Below are positions 20,747 through 31,600 of a stretch of DNA of 64,000 nucleotides, piece by piece. Under the pieces are notes generated by a model. The model worked only from the letters and a program-made list of their open reading frames with translations. It ran no database searches and was not told where the DNA came from. The stretch is from Lunularia cruciata (Eukaryota; Streptophyta; Marchantiopsida; Lunulariales; Lunulariaceae). A program made the position numbers and the translations under genes. The stretch lies in assembly GCA_948567375.1 (NCBI GenBank), contig OX419756.1, positions 43,786,333-43,850,332 of the forward strand, given 5' to 3'. Within the stretch, counting starts at the first letter, position 1. Each line of letters starts with the position of its first letter.

Positions 20747-23700
20747 ATGTACCTCACGGCCTTATTGGCTCAATAAGGAAGCAAAGAAGCAAGGGAAGGA
20801 AGAAGAATAATGCACAAAGATCCCAAAAGGCAACCTCACAATTGATTGTCGTGAATGGAATCCTAGAAGGTAATCAAGTGAGTATTAATAACTCTAGGAG
20901 CAATAGAGAATTTCTTGTCTTGCTCTATTGCAATAAGATTGGGAATGGATCTAGAGAGAGATGGAAGTGAAGAAGTAGTGTTACCAAATGGGCAAACATA
21001 GAGGATTGAATCATTACCTAGACGGGTAACCCTCTTTGTAGGAGAATATCAAGAAGCAATTGAATGGCGAGTGATATAGTTACCTCGTTATGATGCAATT
21101 TTAGGCATGCCATGCATGGAGCAGTACCACCCTATGGTGGATTGGAGGAAGAAAGTAGTGAGAACCCACCAATGGTCAATCATTGGGGTTAAAGAAAAAT
21201 CACACAGGCAGAAATTGCCTCTATATGTCGTAGGGACGGCAACTGTTTGTAAGACCGATAGATGTTTTTGGGTCTAATAAGAGAAGTCTAGAGTGCACAA
21301 CTTGATGGAAAAATTCTTGAGAAATTGAAGCATGTGGTGGATGAGTTTCAAGATGTCTTTCCCGATGATCTACTCTCAGGATTACCACCAAAAAGGCGAG
21401 TAGATCACAAAATAGAGACACTCCCGAGGAAGACGCCTCCTTGTAAGGCCCCATATCGCCTATCACCTCATGAGTTGGAGGAGTGTAAGACTCAAATTGA
21501 GGAGATGCTGTAGAAAGGGTTCATCCAACCTAGCGTATCACCATGAGGCCCATGTCTTGTTTGTGAAGAAAAAAGATGGTACAATGCGTATGTGCATTGA
21601 CTATTGGGGTCTCAATCAGCAAACAATGAAGAACAAATACCCCTTACCTCGCATGGATGACCTGTTTGATCAACTCCATGGAGCAAGATACTTCACCAAA
21701 TTGGACTTGCGGAGCGGTTACAATCAAATCCAAATTGCAGAGGAAGATGTGTACAAAACTGCCTTTTGAACCAGGTATGGCCACTTTGAGTATCTTGTGA
21801 TGCCTTTTGGCCTCACCAATGCACCTACCACTTTCATGAGTCTAATGAATGACATATTTTGTCCATACTTAGATAAGTATGTTATCATCTTCTTGGATGA
21901 TATCTTAGTATATAGTAGCATAATCACAGAACACAAACAACATCTACAAGAGGTCCTCCAGATTCTAAGACAGAATCAGTTGTATGCCAAAATCTCAAAA
22001 TGTGAGTTTGGCAAGTCTGAAGTAGACTACTTAGGGCATAGAGTAAGTGTAGAGGGCATTCAAGTATTGAGAGATAAAATAGAGGTCATTCAAAAACGGA
22101 CTGCCCCAGAAGATTAGACTCAACTTAAGAGCTTCTTGGGGTTGACGGGATTCTATCGTAGATTTGTCAAGGACTTCTCCAAGGTTGCACAGCCTTTAAC
22201 GGCACTACTTGGCAAGGGGAAGAAGTGAACATGGTGAACTGCTCAAGAGTTGGCCTTTCAAGAATTGAAGGCCGCCTTGCTACATGCACCAATCTTGAAG
22301 TGGTATGACCCAAAACGTCCAATCAAGTTGGCTACAGATGCATCAGGTGTAGCAATAGGAGCAGTCCTACAACAAGAGTGGCATGACGGATGGCATCCAA
22401 TTGCATATTTCTCTCGAAAGTTGTTACCGGTAGAGCGCAACTACCACACCAAAGAACAAGAAGAGTTGGCCATTGTTCTAGCAACCAAGCATTGGAAGCA
22501 CTATCTGGACGAGAAGGCATTTGTAGTAGAGACAGACCACAAACCTCTAGTCTACCTCAAGACGCAGAAGGATCTATCTCATCGCCAAATTTGGTGGGCA
22601 AAGTGGCGACAATGCTTCAACATGACAATCACCTATGTGGAAGGTAAGAAGCAAATTGCAGATCCATTCACCCGCATGCCAATGGCCAACAACTTGGTGG
22701 CAGAGGTTAAGATTAACCCTGAATTCTGGCAAGAGATTCTGGCTGCTACAAAAACTGATCCACAAATTGTAGAAGCACAATCATCCAAAGGTGTCACCAG
22801 CACCCAAGGACTCACCTTTTGGGATGGCAGATTATGGATCCCAAATGTCCTAGAATTACGCACCACCATTCTAGCGGAATGTCATGATTCGGCCATTGCA
22901 GCTCATGTCGGAGTGGACAAGACCTTGGATGTAGTCAAGCGCCATTACTATTGGCCCAAGATGAGCAACGACGTGATGGACTATGTGCGTAGCTGCCTAC
23001 TTTGTCAACAGAACAAAGCTTCTAATCAAGCTCCTGTAGGGCTCCTTCAACCTCTCCCCACTCCTACCCAACGTTGGGAACAAGTGAGTATGGATCTTGT
23101 CTGTGAATTACCCAAGACCACCTCAGGGTTTGACTCCATTGTGGTCTTTGTGGACCGGCTCAGCAAAATGATTCATGTACGCCCTACCACCAAGGAGGTG
23201 ACCGCTCCACAACTAGCTCAATTATACTTAGATGCAGTCTTTGCTCACCATGGCCTTGTTTAGAATACTCATCACCGATAGAGGCACCCAATTCACCAAT
23301 TTGTTTTGGCGAACACTCTTTGGTTTCTTCAAAACCAAGTTAGCCATATCCATAGCTTACCACCCACAAAAAAATAGCCAAATAGAGTGGGCTAATCGCA
23401 CGATTGAAGACATGTTACGCGGCTTCACCTTAGAAGAGCAAGAGAGGTAGAACACCCTACTCCCGTTGGTTGAATTTGCTTACAACAATTCAGTGAATGC
23501 ATCCACCCAGGTCACTCCATTCTTCCTCATGTATGGTGAGCATCCCTTCACACCTTCTAGCTTGATGAAGATCTGTCCAATGGCTATGAAGGTCGATGTA
23601 GTCAACACATTTGTTTCTAGAATCCAACAAGGTGTGGAGAGCGCCAAGCACAGATTACAGATTGTGCAAAATCAACAAAATTAGTATATTGATGCACACC

Positions 23701-24167
23701 GTCGGCACATGGAGTTCAATGTTGGGGATCAAGTGTGGCTATCAACAACCAACCTCACATAAGTTGGACCTCGTAAGCTCATACCTCGTTTTATTGGGCC
23801 TTTCTCGATTCTTCGTCGCATCGGCGCTATGGCCTATCACCTTGAGCTACCACCACACATGAAGATCCATCCAATGTTCCATGTCTCCCTATTATGTAGA
23901 TATGCTCAACAATCAGGCCAGGGTCATTCCACACAAGACATTAGACCTTGTCCGACACTCATTGATGGCACTGAGGAATATGAAGTGGAGCGGATTCTCC
24001 AAAAACACATGCGGGGTACTCGCCATCCGCGGGTGGACTATCTAGTACAATGGAAATGTTACCCCCTCTATGAAGCCACTTGGGAGCCTGCTGCCAATTT
24101 GGCACAAGCACCTGTGTTGGTGCAAGCATTTGAGCAACAATTGCACAACGAGGACGTTGCGTCTTAA
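20737..24167 (+). pseudogene. pol: A-2 pol: PR-RT-RNaseH-IN-chromodomain (broken)
   Basis: The protease active-site region is frameshifted and unreadable here (20870-20900). The RT has [36 protein letters not shown] and catalytic [10 protein letters not shown] (about 21888-21916). RNase H has [16 protein letters not shown] and ETDHKPLVYLK. The integrase has H2C2 zinc residues (AAHVGVDKTLD ... CLLCQQNK) and catalytic Asp in MDLVCELPK, Asp in LITDRGTQF and Glu in QIEWANRTIED. A GPF-like segment and chromodomain EEYEVERILQK, VDYLVQWK and YEATWEPAANL (23960-24120) follow. Stops at CAG/CGA/TGG positions and frameshifts near 21540 and 23260 inactivate it. The natural TAA is at 24165-24167, next to the polypurine tract. 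Confidence 0.93.
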
Positions 24168-24180
24168 AAGGAGGGAGGTT
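24168..24180 (+). promoter_or_regulatory. A-2 polypurine tract
   Basis: Purine-rich AAGGAGGGAGG lies directly upstream of the 3' LTR, the position of plus-strand priming. The same tract stands beside the 3' LTRs of A-1 and A-3. Confidence 0.85.
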
Positions 24181-24900
24181 TGTAATACCAAGAGCTAGCC
24201 ATATGATCTAGATGTGAAATTTGGTTTGGTAACATCTAAAATGATTTTATACATGATGGTCAAAATAGATAAGATAGAAGTACACCAAAAGAGTACTTCT
24301 ACTAATAAGGCAAAAACCGAAATAGACTTGAGAACCTTAGAACCAATAGCTAGACATATGATTTAAAGGTGAGAATTGGTTTGGTAACATCTAGAAGGAT
24401 GTTTCATATGATGGACTAAACAGATCCAAAAGAGGTATCACTAAAAGGGGACTTCTACTAATAGAATAGGAACCAAAATGTGCCTAAAATCTTTGAAGGC
24501 AATTTCAGAGGCCTAAATGGAAGAATTAGGCCACAAAAATGTGCAAAGAGTCCCCCCAAATGGAGGAAAGGTTGGCTTTGTCTCATCAAGAGCTTTCCAA
24601 TGGTACCTTACGTGATTCTGAGATTCCTACAAAAAGATTCCCTAAAAGATTCCCTCTGGTCAAAGCTTGTTTGACCAACCAGATAGGACCTAGACCAAAC
24701 ATGTCACCCATCCAAGTAAGTTATCCAAGGGTGGAGCTTGCTGAAATATCACCTATTTGTGTCCCTAATCCTATGGTGGAGCTTCCTTGGGAGGAGATCC
24801 TCTTTGTCTATATAATAAAGAGACGGTGCTCCCTTGGGGTATCGAATGTTTGAGTGTGCAATATGTGTTTTCTCTCTTCTCTTGTCCTCAGAGTATTACA
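24181..24900 (+). repeat. A-2 3' LTR
   Basis: It is a 720-bp copy ending GAGTATTACA and followed by the CTAAT duplication. A hand comparison with the 5' copy finds about 45 differences plus several small indels. Confidence 0.95.
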
Positions 24901-24905
24901 CTAAT

Positions 24906-25279
24906 AAAGAGGTCAAATTAGCCCCAAATATCCTATAAGTATCTAGGAAGCTTCTTGAGAAGCTTCCCACTAGCTTAGCTTGCACCCCAAGTAAGTAAAT
25001 TTTAGAAGGAAGCTTCTAGAAACTTCCAACCAACTTAGCTTGCACACCAAGTAGACGGCTTCAAGAAGGAAGCTTCTTTAGAAGCTTCCCGGTTAAGTTG
25101 GCTTGGAATCCAAGAAAATGACTCAAGAAAACTTCTTGAGAAGCTTCACAAGAGCCTTGTATGCTCCCTATAAATATAAGAGCCAGAGCTCATGCTAGGC
25201 ATTTGGAGTTTCTCTCATTCAAGTATCCCAATATGAGCTTCCATTTTCCTATTTCTCTCCTCGGTCTTGGTCTTTTACA
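24906..25279 (+). repeat. B-1 5' LTR, remainder
   Basis: It continues the LTR interrupted at 18331. It carries the perfect four-unit heat-shock-element pattern GAAnnTTCnnGAAnnTTC at 25009-25026, TATAAATA near 25170, and ends CTTTTACA. Confidence 0.9.
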
Positions 25280-25280
25280 T

Positions 25281-25297
25281 TAATATCAGAGTAAGAA
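25281..25297 (+). promoter_or_regulatory. B-1 primer binding site (degenerate)
   Basis: TAATATCAGAGTAAG next to the 5' LTR resembles TGGTATCAGAGC. In B-2 the equivalent at 39577 reads TGGTATTAAAGCAAG. Both point to initiator tRNA-Met priming. Confidence 0.7.
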
Positions 25298-25301
25298 TGG
25301 G

Positions 25302-25532
25302 ATGGATGGAATTTATGGACCACCAAATCCACTTTTGCAAAAACATTGGGATTTTCATGTCCAAGTACTACCTAAGCATCATTTCATACAATTCATCACC
25401 TCACACTTTGGATAGGATTTTTTGCATATGATCACCTTATTTGAGGAACCCTTGGTGCTTCCAATTGTAACATATGGAGAATGGTGGATGTGTTGCATCT
25501 ATGTGTTAATAAATTCGATAAATTGGGGATAG
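25302..25532 (+). pseudogene. B-1 leader ORF, relative of the family A leader ORFs
   Basis: ATG at 25302 opens MDGIYGPPNPLLQKHW and continues to ITSHFG, a TAG, then DFLHMITLFEEPLVLPIVTYGEWW and a C-terminal CCIYVLI (listed here as separate segments). One stop interrupts 76 codons. The HFG.(D/E)F, P(L/V)(V/I)LP.V.Y and IY.L pattern matches family A leader ORF1 in order and spacing. It is the first frame after the primer site and lies upstream of gag. A further decayed copy is visible in B-2 at about 39600-39790. Confidence 0.6.
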
Positions 25533-25550
25533 TGTGATAGAGTAGAAGCC

Positions 25551-26465
25551 ATGGCGATGATACCCTAAGTTATCCTTGCTATGCAAAAACAAATCAAGTA
25601 CCTTACTTGATTGTTGGATGAACAAGACCGTCATAGATAAGAGAAAGTGGAGAGAGCATAAATTTGAGAAGGAGAAGAGCAAATCCAATTTCTGAAGCCT
25701 AAGGTATTTGAAGGCAAGAACCTTCCAGGTGCAGTGGAAAATTTTGTGTTTGATTGTGAATGTTACTTCAAAGCAACCAATCTTCATATGAATGGAGAAA
25801 AATTCTATTGGCCTCAAGCCAATTGGATAGAGTGGCTAAATTATGGTGGCAATTCAAAGTGGAACAAGCTAAGCAAAAATTTCTCACACCAATCTTAACA
25901 TGGGTAGAATTCAAGAGTGCAATAATTGGGTGGTTCCAAGATATAAACACCACATGGGCCGCATAAGATAAGTTGACAAAATTGAAGCAAATTGGCTTGG
26001 TAAGAAGCTATATCACTCAATTCCAAAACACCATTATGCAAATTCTAGATATACTAGATAGAGAAGCTCTAGATCACTTTGTGAGAGGCTTGAAGTCCCA
26101 CACCAGACTTGGAGTGACTATGCTTGAGCCAAAGACTTGGAGGAAGCCATGCAATTGGTTGAACGCTTTGATTCCTTGGTTGCAACAACTTGGTCTCAAC
26201 CTTGGCTCTCTTCGAACCTACCCACACACTACACATGGGTGGAGAAGACAATACCAATGGAGATCAATGCCATCCAACAAAGACCACTTAGCACAATAGA
26301 TCATGAGATTATGACAAAATGGTGGATGTTTCTATTGTCGCCAAATTGGACACCGCATTGAAGAGTGTCCACTCAAGAATGAGCAACCTCGACAAGTTGC
26401 CCAAATGGAATTTGTGGAGCGGAATGATCAAGGAAATGAGGTATCCCAATAGGAGATTTTGAGCT
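25551..26465 (+). pseudogene. gag: B-1 gag with CCHC knuckle (broken)
   Basis: The frame starts MAMIP at 25551 but is soon interrupted. The capsid core shows KPKVFEGKNLPGAVENF, then DRVAKLWWQFKVEQ and FKSAIIGWFQDIN, the usual Ty3/gypsy retrotrans-gag pattern, followed by LDHFVRGLKSHTRL. The nucleocapsid knuckle CFYCRQIGHRIEEC is intact at 26327-26368. In family B gag appears to run into protease without a stop between them, unlike family A. It is inactivated by several stops and frameshifts. Confidence 0.82.
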
Positions 26466-29400
26466 GCCTATTGGGAACTTGATTAGTTCTAATGGGATTG
26501 AAGGCTTGATCTATGCAAGTTTGCTTCACTTGCAAGGTATGATATTTGATCATGGTTAAGATTTTGGTTGATTTTGGAAGTTTAGAGAATTGCATGTCTA
26601 GACAATTAGCACAAGAATTGGGTATTCCTATCAAGCTAGTAATTGGAAGCAGATTGATGATGGTGGATGGTAGAAAGGGTTCTACATTCCATACCTTGCA
26701 TCTTGTTTTTTTCAAGATTAGAAAGGAATATTTGGAGTGTATGAGGTTTGTAATGGCACTTCTACAATATGATGTCATTCTAGGACCACCTTGGCTTGAA
26801 CATCATAAGGTTCAATTTGATTGGACCCGACGACAAATTCAAGTACAACACCAAGATAGGAATTTCCAATTAGGTTGTCAGGCACCTTTGAGTAAGACAC
26901 CTAAGGATAGTCAGTCTCAAGATGGGATGTTTGTAAGGAAAATAGCCATAGAGCAAGCTTTGGAATGAAAGAAGTCCCAAGATGGGAAGTTTATCAAGAA
27001 AGCAGCCATAGAGCAAGCTATGAAAGAAGATAAGTCCCTAGATGGGAAGTTTGTTAGTGAAGCAGCTATAGAGCAAGCTTTGGGAGATATAAGTCTATTT
27101 TTGCAATGTGGATCAAGCTGATTGTACAAGGAGAATTTGAGGAGAGTGAGGAGCCTCATCAAAAAATGGTTGATCATATAGCTACTTTAGGAGTTTGTAA
27201 ATGTGTTTTTGGATGATTTGCTGAAGGGACTACCCTTTGATTGTGGTATGCCTTTCAAGATTGAGTTAGTACCAAAGAGTACTCCATTGAGTAGACCAAT
27301 CTATCGGCTCTCACCAAAGGAGTTGGAGGAGTTGCAAATAACACTTATGGAGTTGTTGGAGAAGGATTTCATACAATAGAGTACATCTCCTTGAGGAGTA
27401 TTGGTACTATTTACTCCAAAGAAGGATGGAGGACTTTGTTTATGTATTGATTACTGTGTGCTCAATAAAAAAACAATGAAGAATGCATACTCTTTGCCTC
27501 AAATTGATGACTTGCTTGATTGCTTGAGTGGAGCACAATACTTCTCCAAGTTAAATCTTTACAACGACTATTGGCAAATCCCCATTGATAAGGAAGATGT
27601 GCAAAAGATTACCTTTTGCACAAGGTATGGACATTTTGAGTGGAGAGTTTTTCCTTTTGGGCTCACTAATGCTCCAATAATCTTCATGGATCAGATGCAT
27701 TGGGTGTTGGATGGATTGTTGGATTGGTACGTGGTGGTGTTCTTGATGATATCTTAATCTATAGCAAGACAGAGGCAAAACATGTGAAGCACGTACAAGA
27801 AGTCCTATGACAACTACAATACTAGAAGTTTTATTGCAAGAAGTCAAAGTGTACCTTTTGGCAAAAGGAATTTACCTTCTTGGGTCACAAGATCTCATCA
27901 AAGGGGATCAAGATAGAAGAGGAGAAAATCAAGGTATCACTAATTGGCCTACTCCAAAGGATGCTATTGAAGTATGGGCATTTAATGGATTAGCTAGTTT
28001 TTATCAATGGTTCATCTACTATTATGTTTATGTGGTTGCACCATTGAATAATCTCTTGGGGAAAACTTGAGCTTTTAATGGACCAACAAGCACGGAGAAG
28101 CATTCCAAAAGTTGAAACAAATGGAGTCTTCAAGACCAATTCTTCAACCATATGATCATCAACTACCATGTGTGGTTGATTTTGATCCTTCAAACTTTGT
28201 AATTAGAGCAATGTTGCAATAAGAATTCATAGATGGATTACATCCCATTGCCTTTGTGTCTTGTAGACTAAGTATAGTAGAAAAAAATTACTCTTCTTGC
28301 AATCAAGAACAACTAGCAATGGTACATGCCACCAAGGTATGGAGGTTATTTCTTAGGGAAAAATTGGTCATGCAAATTGATCATAAGCCCTTGTTGCATA
28401 CCTTACATTTAGAACACATGAACAGTCAACATCATCGATGGAGGAACAACTATAGTTGTTTGATATGAAATTTGAGTACAAACCCGGTTGGTTCCATGTC
28501 ATCCTTGATGCCCTATCATGATGACCCAATTTGAAGTCTCTTCCTCTCATCACGGCAGCAATTACGATAGTGTTAGTCGACTCCAAGGTCCAAATCAAGT
28601 TTAGGACAACTCTACAACAATATACACAAGGCAACAAAGAATACAACATCTTCTCCTTCAATGAAGGCCTTCTGTTCCATGAGGACCAAATCTATGTTCC
28701 AACCAAGGGTGATGTCCAACTTGTATACCTCCAAGAAGCCCATGACTTACCAATTGTTGGTCACATGGGTGTAGATAGGACCTTGGGTCCCTTCAGCGCC
28801 AATGATGGTGGCCTAACATGACACAAGATGTCCAAGATTTTTTTCCAATCATGTGAGAGTTGCCAACGTAACAAGGCCAGCAACCAAAAACCAAGTGGTC
28901 TTCTTCAACCACTTCTCATTCCATATGCTCAATGGGAATACATGAGCTTGGATCTCATCACATCCTTGCCCAAGATAAAGCAAGGTTAGACGGTGATTGT
29001 GGTATTTGTGGATAAGCTTAATTAGGAAATCCACTTGGCACCAACCTTTGATATTGTGGATGCTCCAACATTAGTGCAACTTTACTTCAACAATGTCTTT
29101 AAGCATCATGGGATGCCCCATGTACTCATCTCTGACCGTAATCCTTGATTCACTAGAAAGTTTTGGCAAATACTTTTCCAAATACTTGGCACCAAGCTTG
29201 CTTTGTCCATAGCCTATCATCCTCAAACTGATGGGCAAAATGAATGTGCAAATTGCATCTTGGAGGAATAATTCATGCCTTTGTCAATGTTCACCACACC
29301 AATTGGGATGAATGTCTTGTAGCTATAGAGTTTTCATACAATAACTCCAAACATGCAAGCACTGGATTCTCTCCTTTCTTTCTCAATTTTGGCTAAGATC

Positions 29401-30010
29401 TACTTGTTCTAGATTCCCTTCTTGTGCTACCTCCATCTCATATCTCTCATACTTCAACCTTCTTGACCACCATATCCCAATCCCTCTAGCAAGCAAAGTC
29501 TCATCTCCTTGTTGCTCCGAATCATCAAAAGAAAATGTGGACCACCATTGTCATGAGCTCACCTTTCAACTTGGTGACAAAGTCATGCTCTCCTCTAGTA
29601 ACCTACCCCTCCTTCTTGATACCCAAGTTTGTAAACTTGCCCCTAATTGGATAGGACCCTTTGATATCACCCAAATCATATCTCATGTTGCTTATTGACT
29701 TGCCTTGCCTTGTCATATGTGCATCCACCATATCTTCCATGTTTCCAAGTTAAAACCCTTTGTTCCTAATCCATCTTCTTGTTCCTCTCATGTCCAACCT
29801 CCTCTTCCTCTCATCCCTATCCATGATCATGAGGAGTACAAAGTTGATTGTGTACTTGCACATTGCCACATCCAACATGACTATCAATAACATACAGAGT
29901 ACAAGGTCCTTTGGAAGGGCTATCTCCTTCATGATGCCACTTAGGAACCTCTCTCTCTTCTCCAAAATGCACAAATGGCCATCCATGAGTTTGAAGCTTC
30001 AATGGTAACA
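26466..30010 (+). pseudogene. pol: B-1 pol: PR-RT-RNaseH-IN-chromodomain (broken)
   Basis: The protease has ILVDFGSLENC (26564-26596) and YDVILGPPWLE. A linker with three 60-bp repeats lies at 26911-27090. The RT has [24 protein letters not shown] and a catalytic FL.DDILIYS split by a one-base shift near 27740. RNase H has QIDHKPLLHTL. The integrase has HDLPIVGHMGVDRTLG, SCESCQRNKASNQ, an MSLDLI Asp, LISDRNP and YHPQTDGQNECAN, with the usual Glu position degraded. At the C-terminus, EEYKVDCVLAHC and a VLWKGYLLHDAT segment (29840-29960) form a chromodomain. Stops throughout make it non-functional. Confidence 0.88.
26911..27090 (+). repeat. Three 60-bp tandem repeats in the B-1 protease-RT linker
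   Basis: The unit starts at 26911, 26971 and 27031 with exact 60-bp spacing and encodes a 20-residue module of the type SQDGKF...AAIEQA. B-2 has a single unit at the same place (about 47795-47860), so the array expanded in B-1 or its source. Confidence 0.88.
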
Positions 30011-30040
30011 AGGACGTCACCAACTAGCAATGAGAGAATA

Positions 30041-30464
30041 TGCACCAATATGGAGTTTAGCGACAAAGTTAGTCAAGGCTAACAAAGTAATGAATAGGCC
30101 AAATTATCTAAGAATATCCTAGAAGTATCTAGGAAGCTTCTTGGGAACCTTCCCACTAGCTTAGCTTTCATCCCAAGTAAGTAGTTTCTAGAAAGAAGCT
30201 TTTAAAAGCTTCTAATCAGCTAAGCTTACATGCCAAGTAGACGGTTTCAAGAAGGAAGCTTCTTGAGAAGCTTCTTGTTAACTTGGCTTGGACTCCAAGA
30301 AAGCGGCTCAAGGAAGATTTTTGAGAAGCTTCTCAAGAGCCTTGTATGCTCCCTATAAATACAAGAGCCAAAGCTCATGCTAGGCATTTGGAGTTTCCCT
30401 CATTCAAGTATCCCAAAGTGAGCTTCCATTCTTCTATTTCTCTCCTTGGTCTTGGTCTTTTACA
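30041..30464 (+). repeat. B-1 3' LTR
   Basis: It is 424 bp, TGCACCAATATGG to CTTTTACA, with GAAGCTTC blocks and TATAAATA near 30354. The flanking CTAAT follows at 30465-30469. Confidence 0.9.
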
Positions 30465-30469
30465 CTAAT

Positions 30470-31600
30470 TGAGTGTTTGCTCTTGGTTCTTGGAAAATTT
30501 TCCCAGATTTCTAGATCAAATATACACATAATTCTCACAAACACTCTATCATCAACCTAAAATCTTCAATCATAGTGACAAAAATAAGAGAATTGACATT
30601 CAATCATGATTGAAATAGAAATATTGAGCTTATGATAATATTTTCTATTGAACTTACCACAATATTTTTTACTAAGTTGATGACAATATTTCAATAAAAC
30701 TTGTTGCATAATCTCTCATTTCCATGGACCCAAAGCCAACTAAAATTTTCACATAATTGGTTGTGCCCTTGTCTAAACACTTATAGAGTTTGATGGCCCA
30801 ATCTAACTCCAATCCCTAGATATGGATCAATTCATGAGTTGGCCTAACTTGTGAGCTTTATAGATCTTGATATGCTTGATCCAAGACCTTGAATTCTATA
30901 TTTGAGGAATTTATATAAAAAAATTTCACATCTTCACATTTTCACAAAGGTGCAATACCTAACCATAAGTCACCAAATTTCCAAACTTGATCATCATCTC
31001 ATCTCCAACACCTTACTTTTTATAGCTCCAACTTCAATCAACCAAAATTGATTTGAGATTGATCCATAACTAAACTTTCTTGCACTCTGCACTATAAGCA
31101 CTTTTTCTACTCATAAGTAAGCAAAGAAGTACATTGGATCCGGACTTATCATCACAAACTCCATGAATATAACCCAAAATTGTGCTACTATCCAACCCCA
31201 AAGTTCTTCATTGTGTAAAATTTGATGCTTGATGAAAAAAATATTTAGGAGATGCAGATTAGGACTACAAGACATCTCTTATTCAAGTGCTTCCTCCAAT
31301 GCTCTAGCATCCACACTTTGCTACAACTCTCACATCCTTGTCCGCTTCTCACTCAAGACTCCTCAAACTAAAACACATACCTCCTATCAACTCTCCACCA
31401 CCTATATACATAAGAGCTTTCAAAGAGGACAAAATTATAATCCACATGGCTAGTCATATACATGTACATAAATTATTTACATGGCACTAGCTCAATCGTG
31501 GGATCTGTCCTACAATCTACTTCACTAATGTGGAGATAAACTATAATAAACTCTTTTTTCACTAGTTACACAAACCACAACAAAACACCATACCTAAACC
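30470..31600. repeat. Family C long repeat, copy 1, right part
   Basis: It aligns with 33600-35080: shared TTCTTGG start, CTAGATATGGATCAATTC, GACCTTGAATTCT, CACACTTTGCTACAA and CATGGGATC-type anchors. It includes a decayed counterpart (31050-31310, minus) of the small leader-ORF-like frame at 34523-34819. Confidence 0.7.

Larger units (their letters stand above)
18332..24900 (+). mobile_element. Ty3/gypsy chromovirus A-2 (family A), nested in the B-1 LTR
   Basis: This is a 6569-bp element with LTRs at 18332-19055 and 24181-24900. A perfect 5-bp target duplication CTAAT flanks it at 18327-18331 and 24901-24905. Its order is LTR, PBS, leader ORF1, leader ORF2, gag with CCHC knuckle, pol with chromodomain, PPT, LTR. 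The coding parts carry many stops, so it cannot move by itself. Confidence 0.96.
18289..30464 (+). mobile_element. Ty3/gypsy chromovirus B-1 (family B), interrupted by A-2
   Basis: This element has 417-424 bp LTRs, an initiator-Met-like primer site, a leader ORF, gag with CCHC knuckle, PR, RT, RNase H, integrase and a chromodomain. All are degenerate. Without the 6.57-kb A-2 insertion it is about 5.6 kb. The flanks are TTAAT (18284-18288) and CTAAT (30465-30469), a target duplication with one mismatch. It is inserted in family C repeat copy 1, whose sequence resumes at about 30470. Confidence 0.9.
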
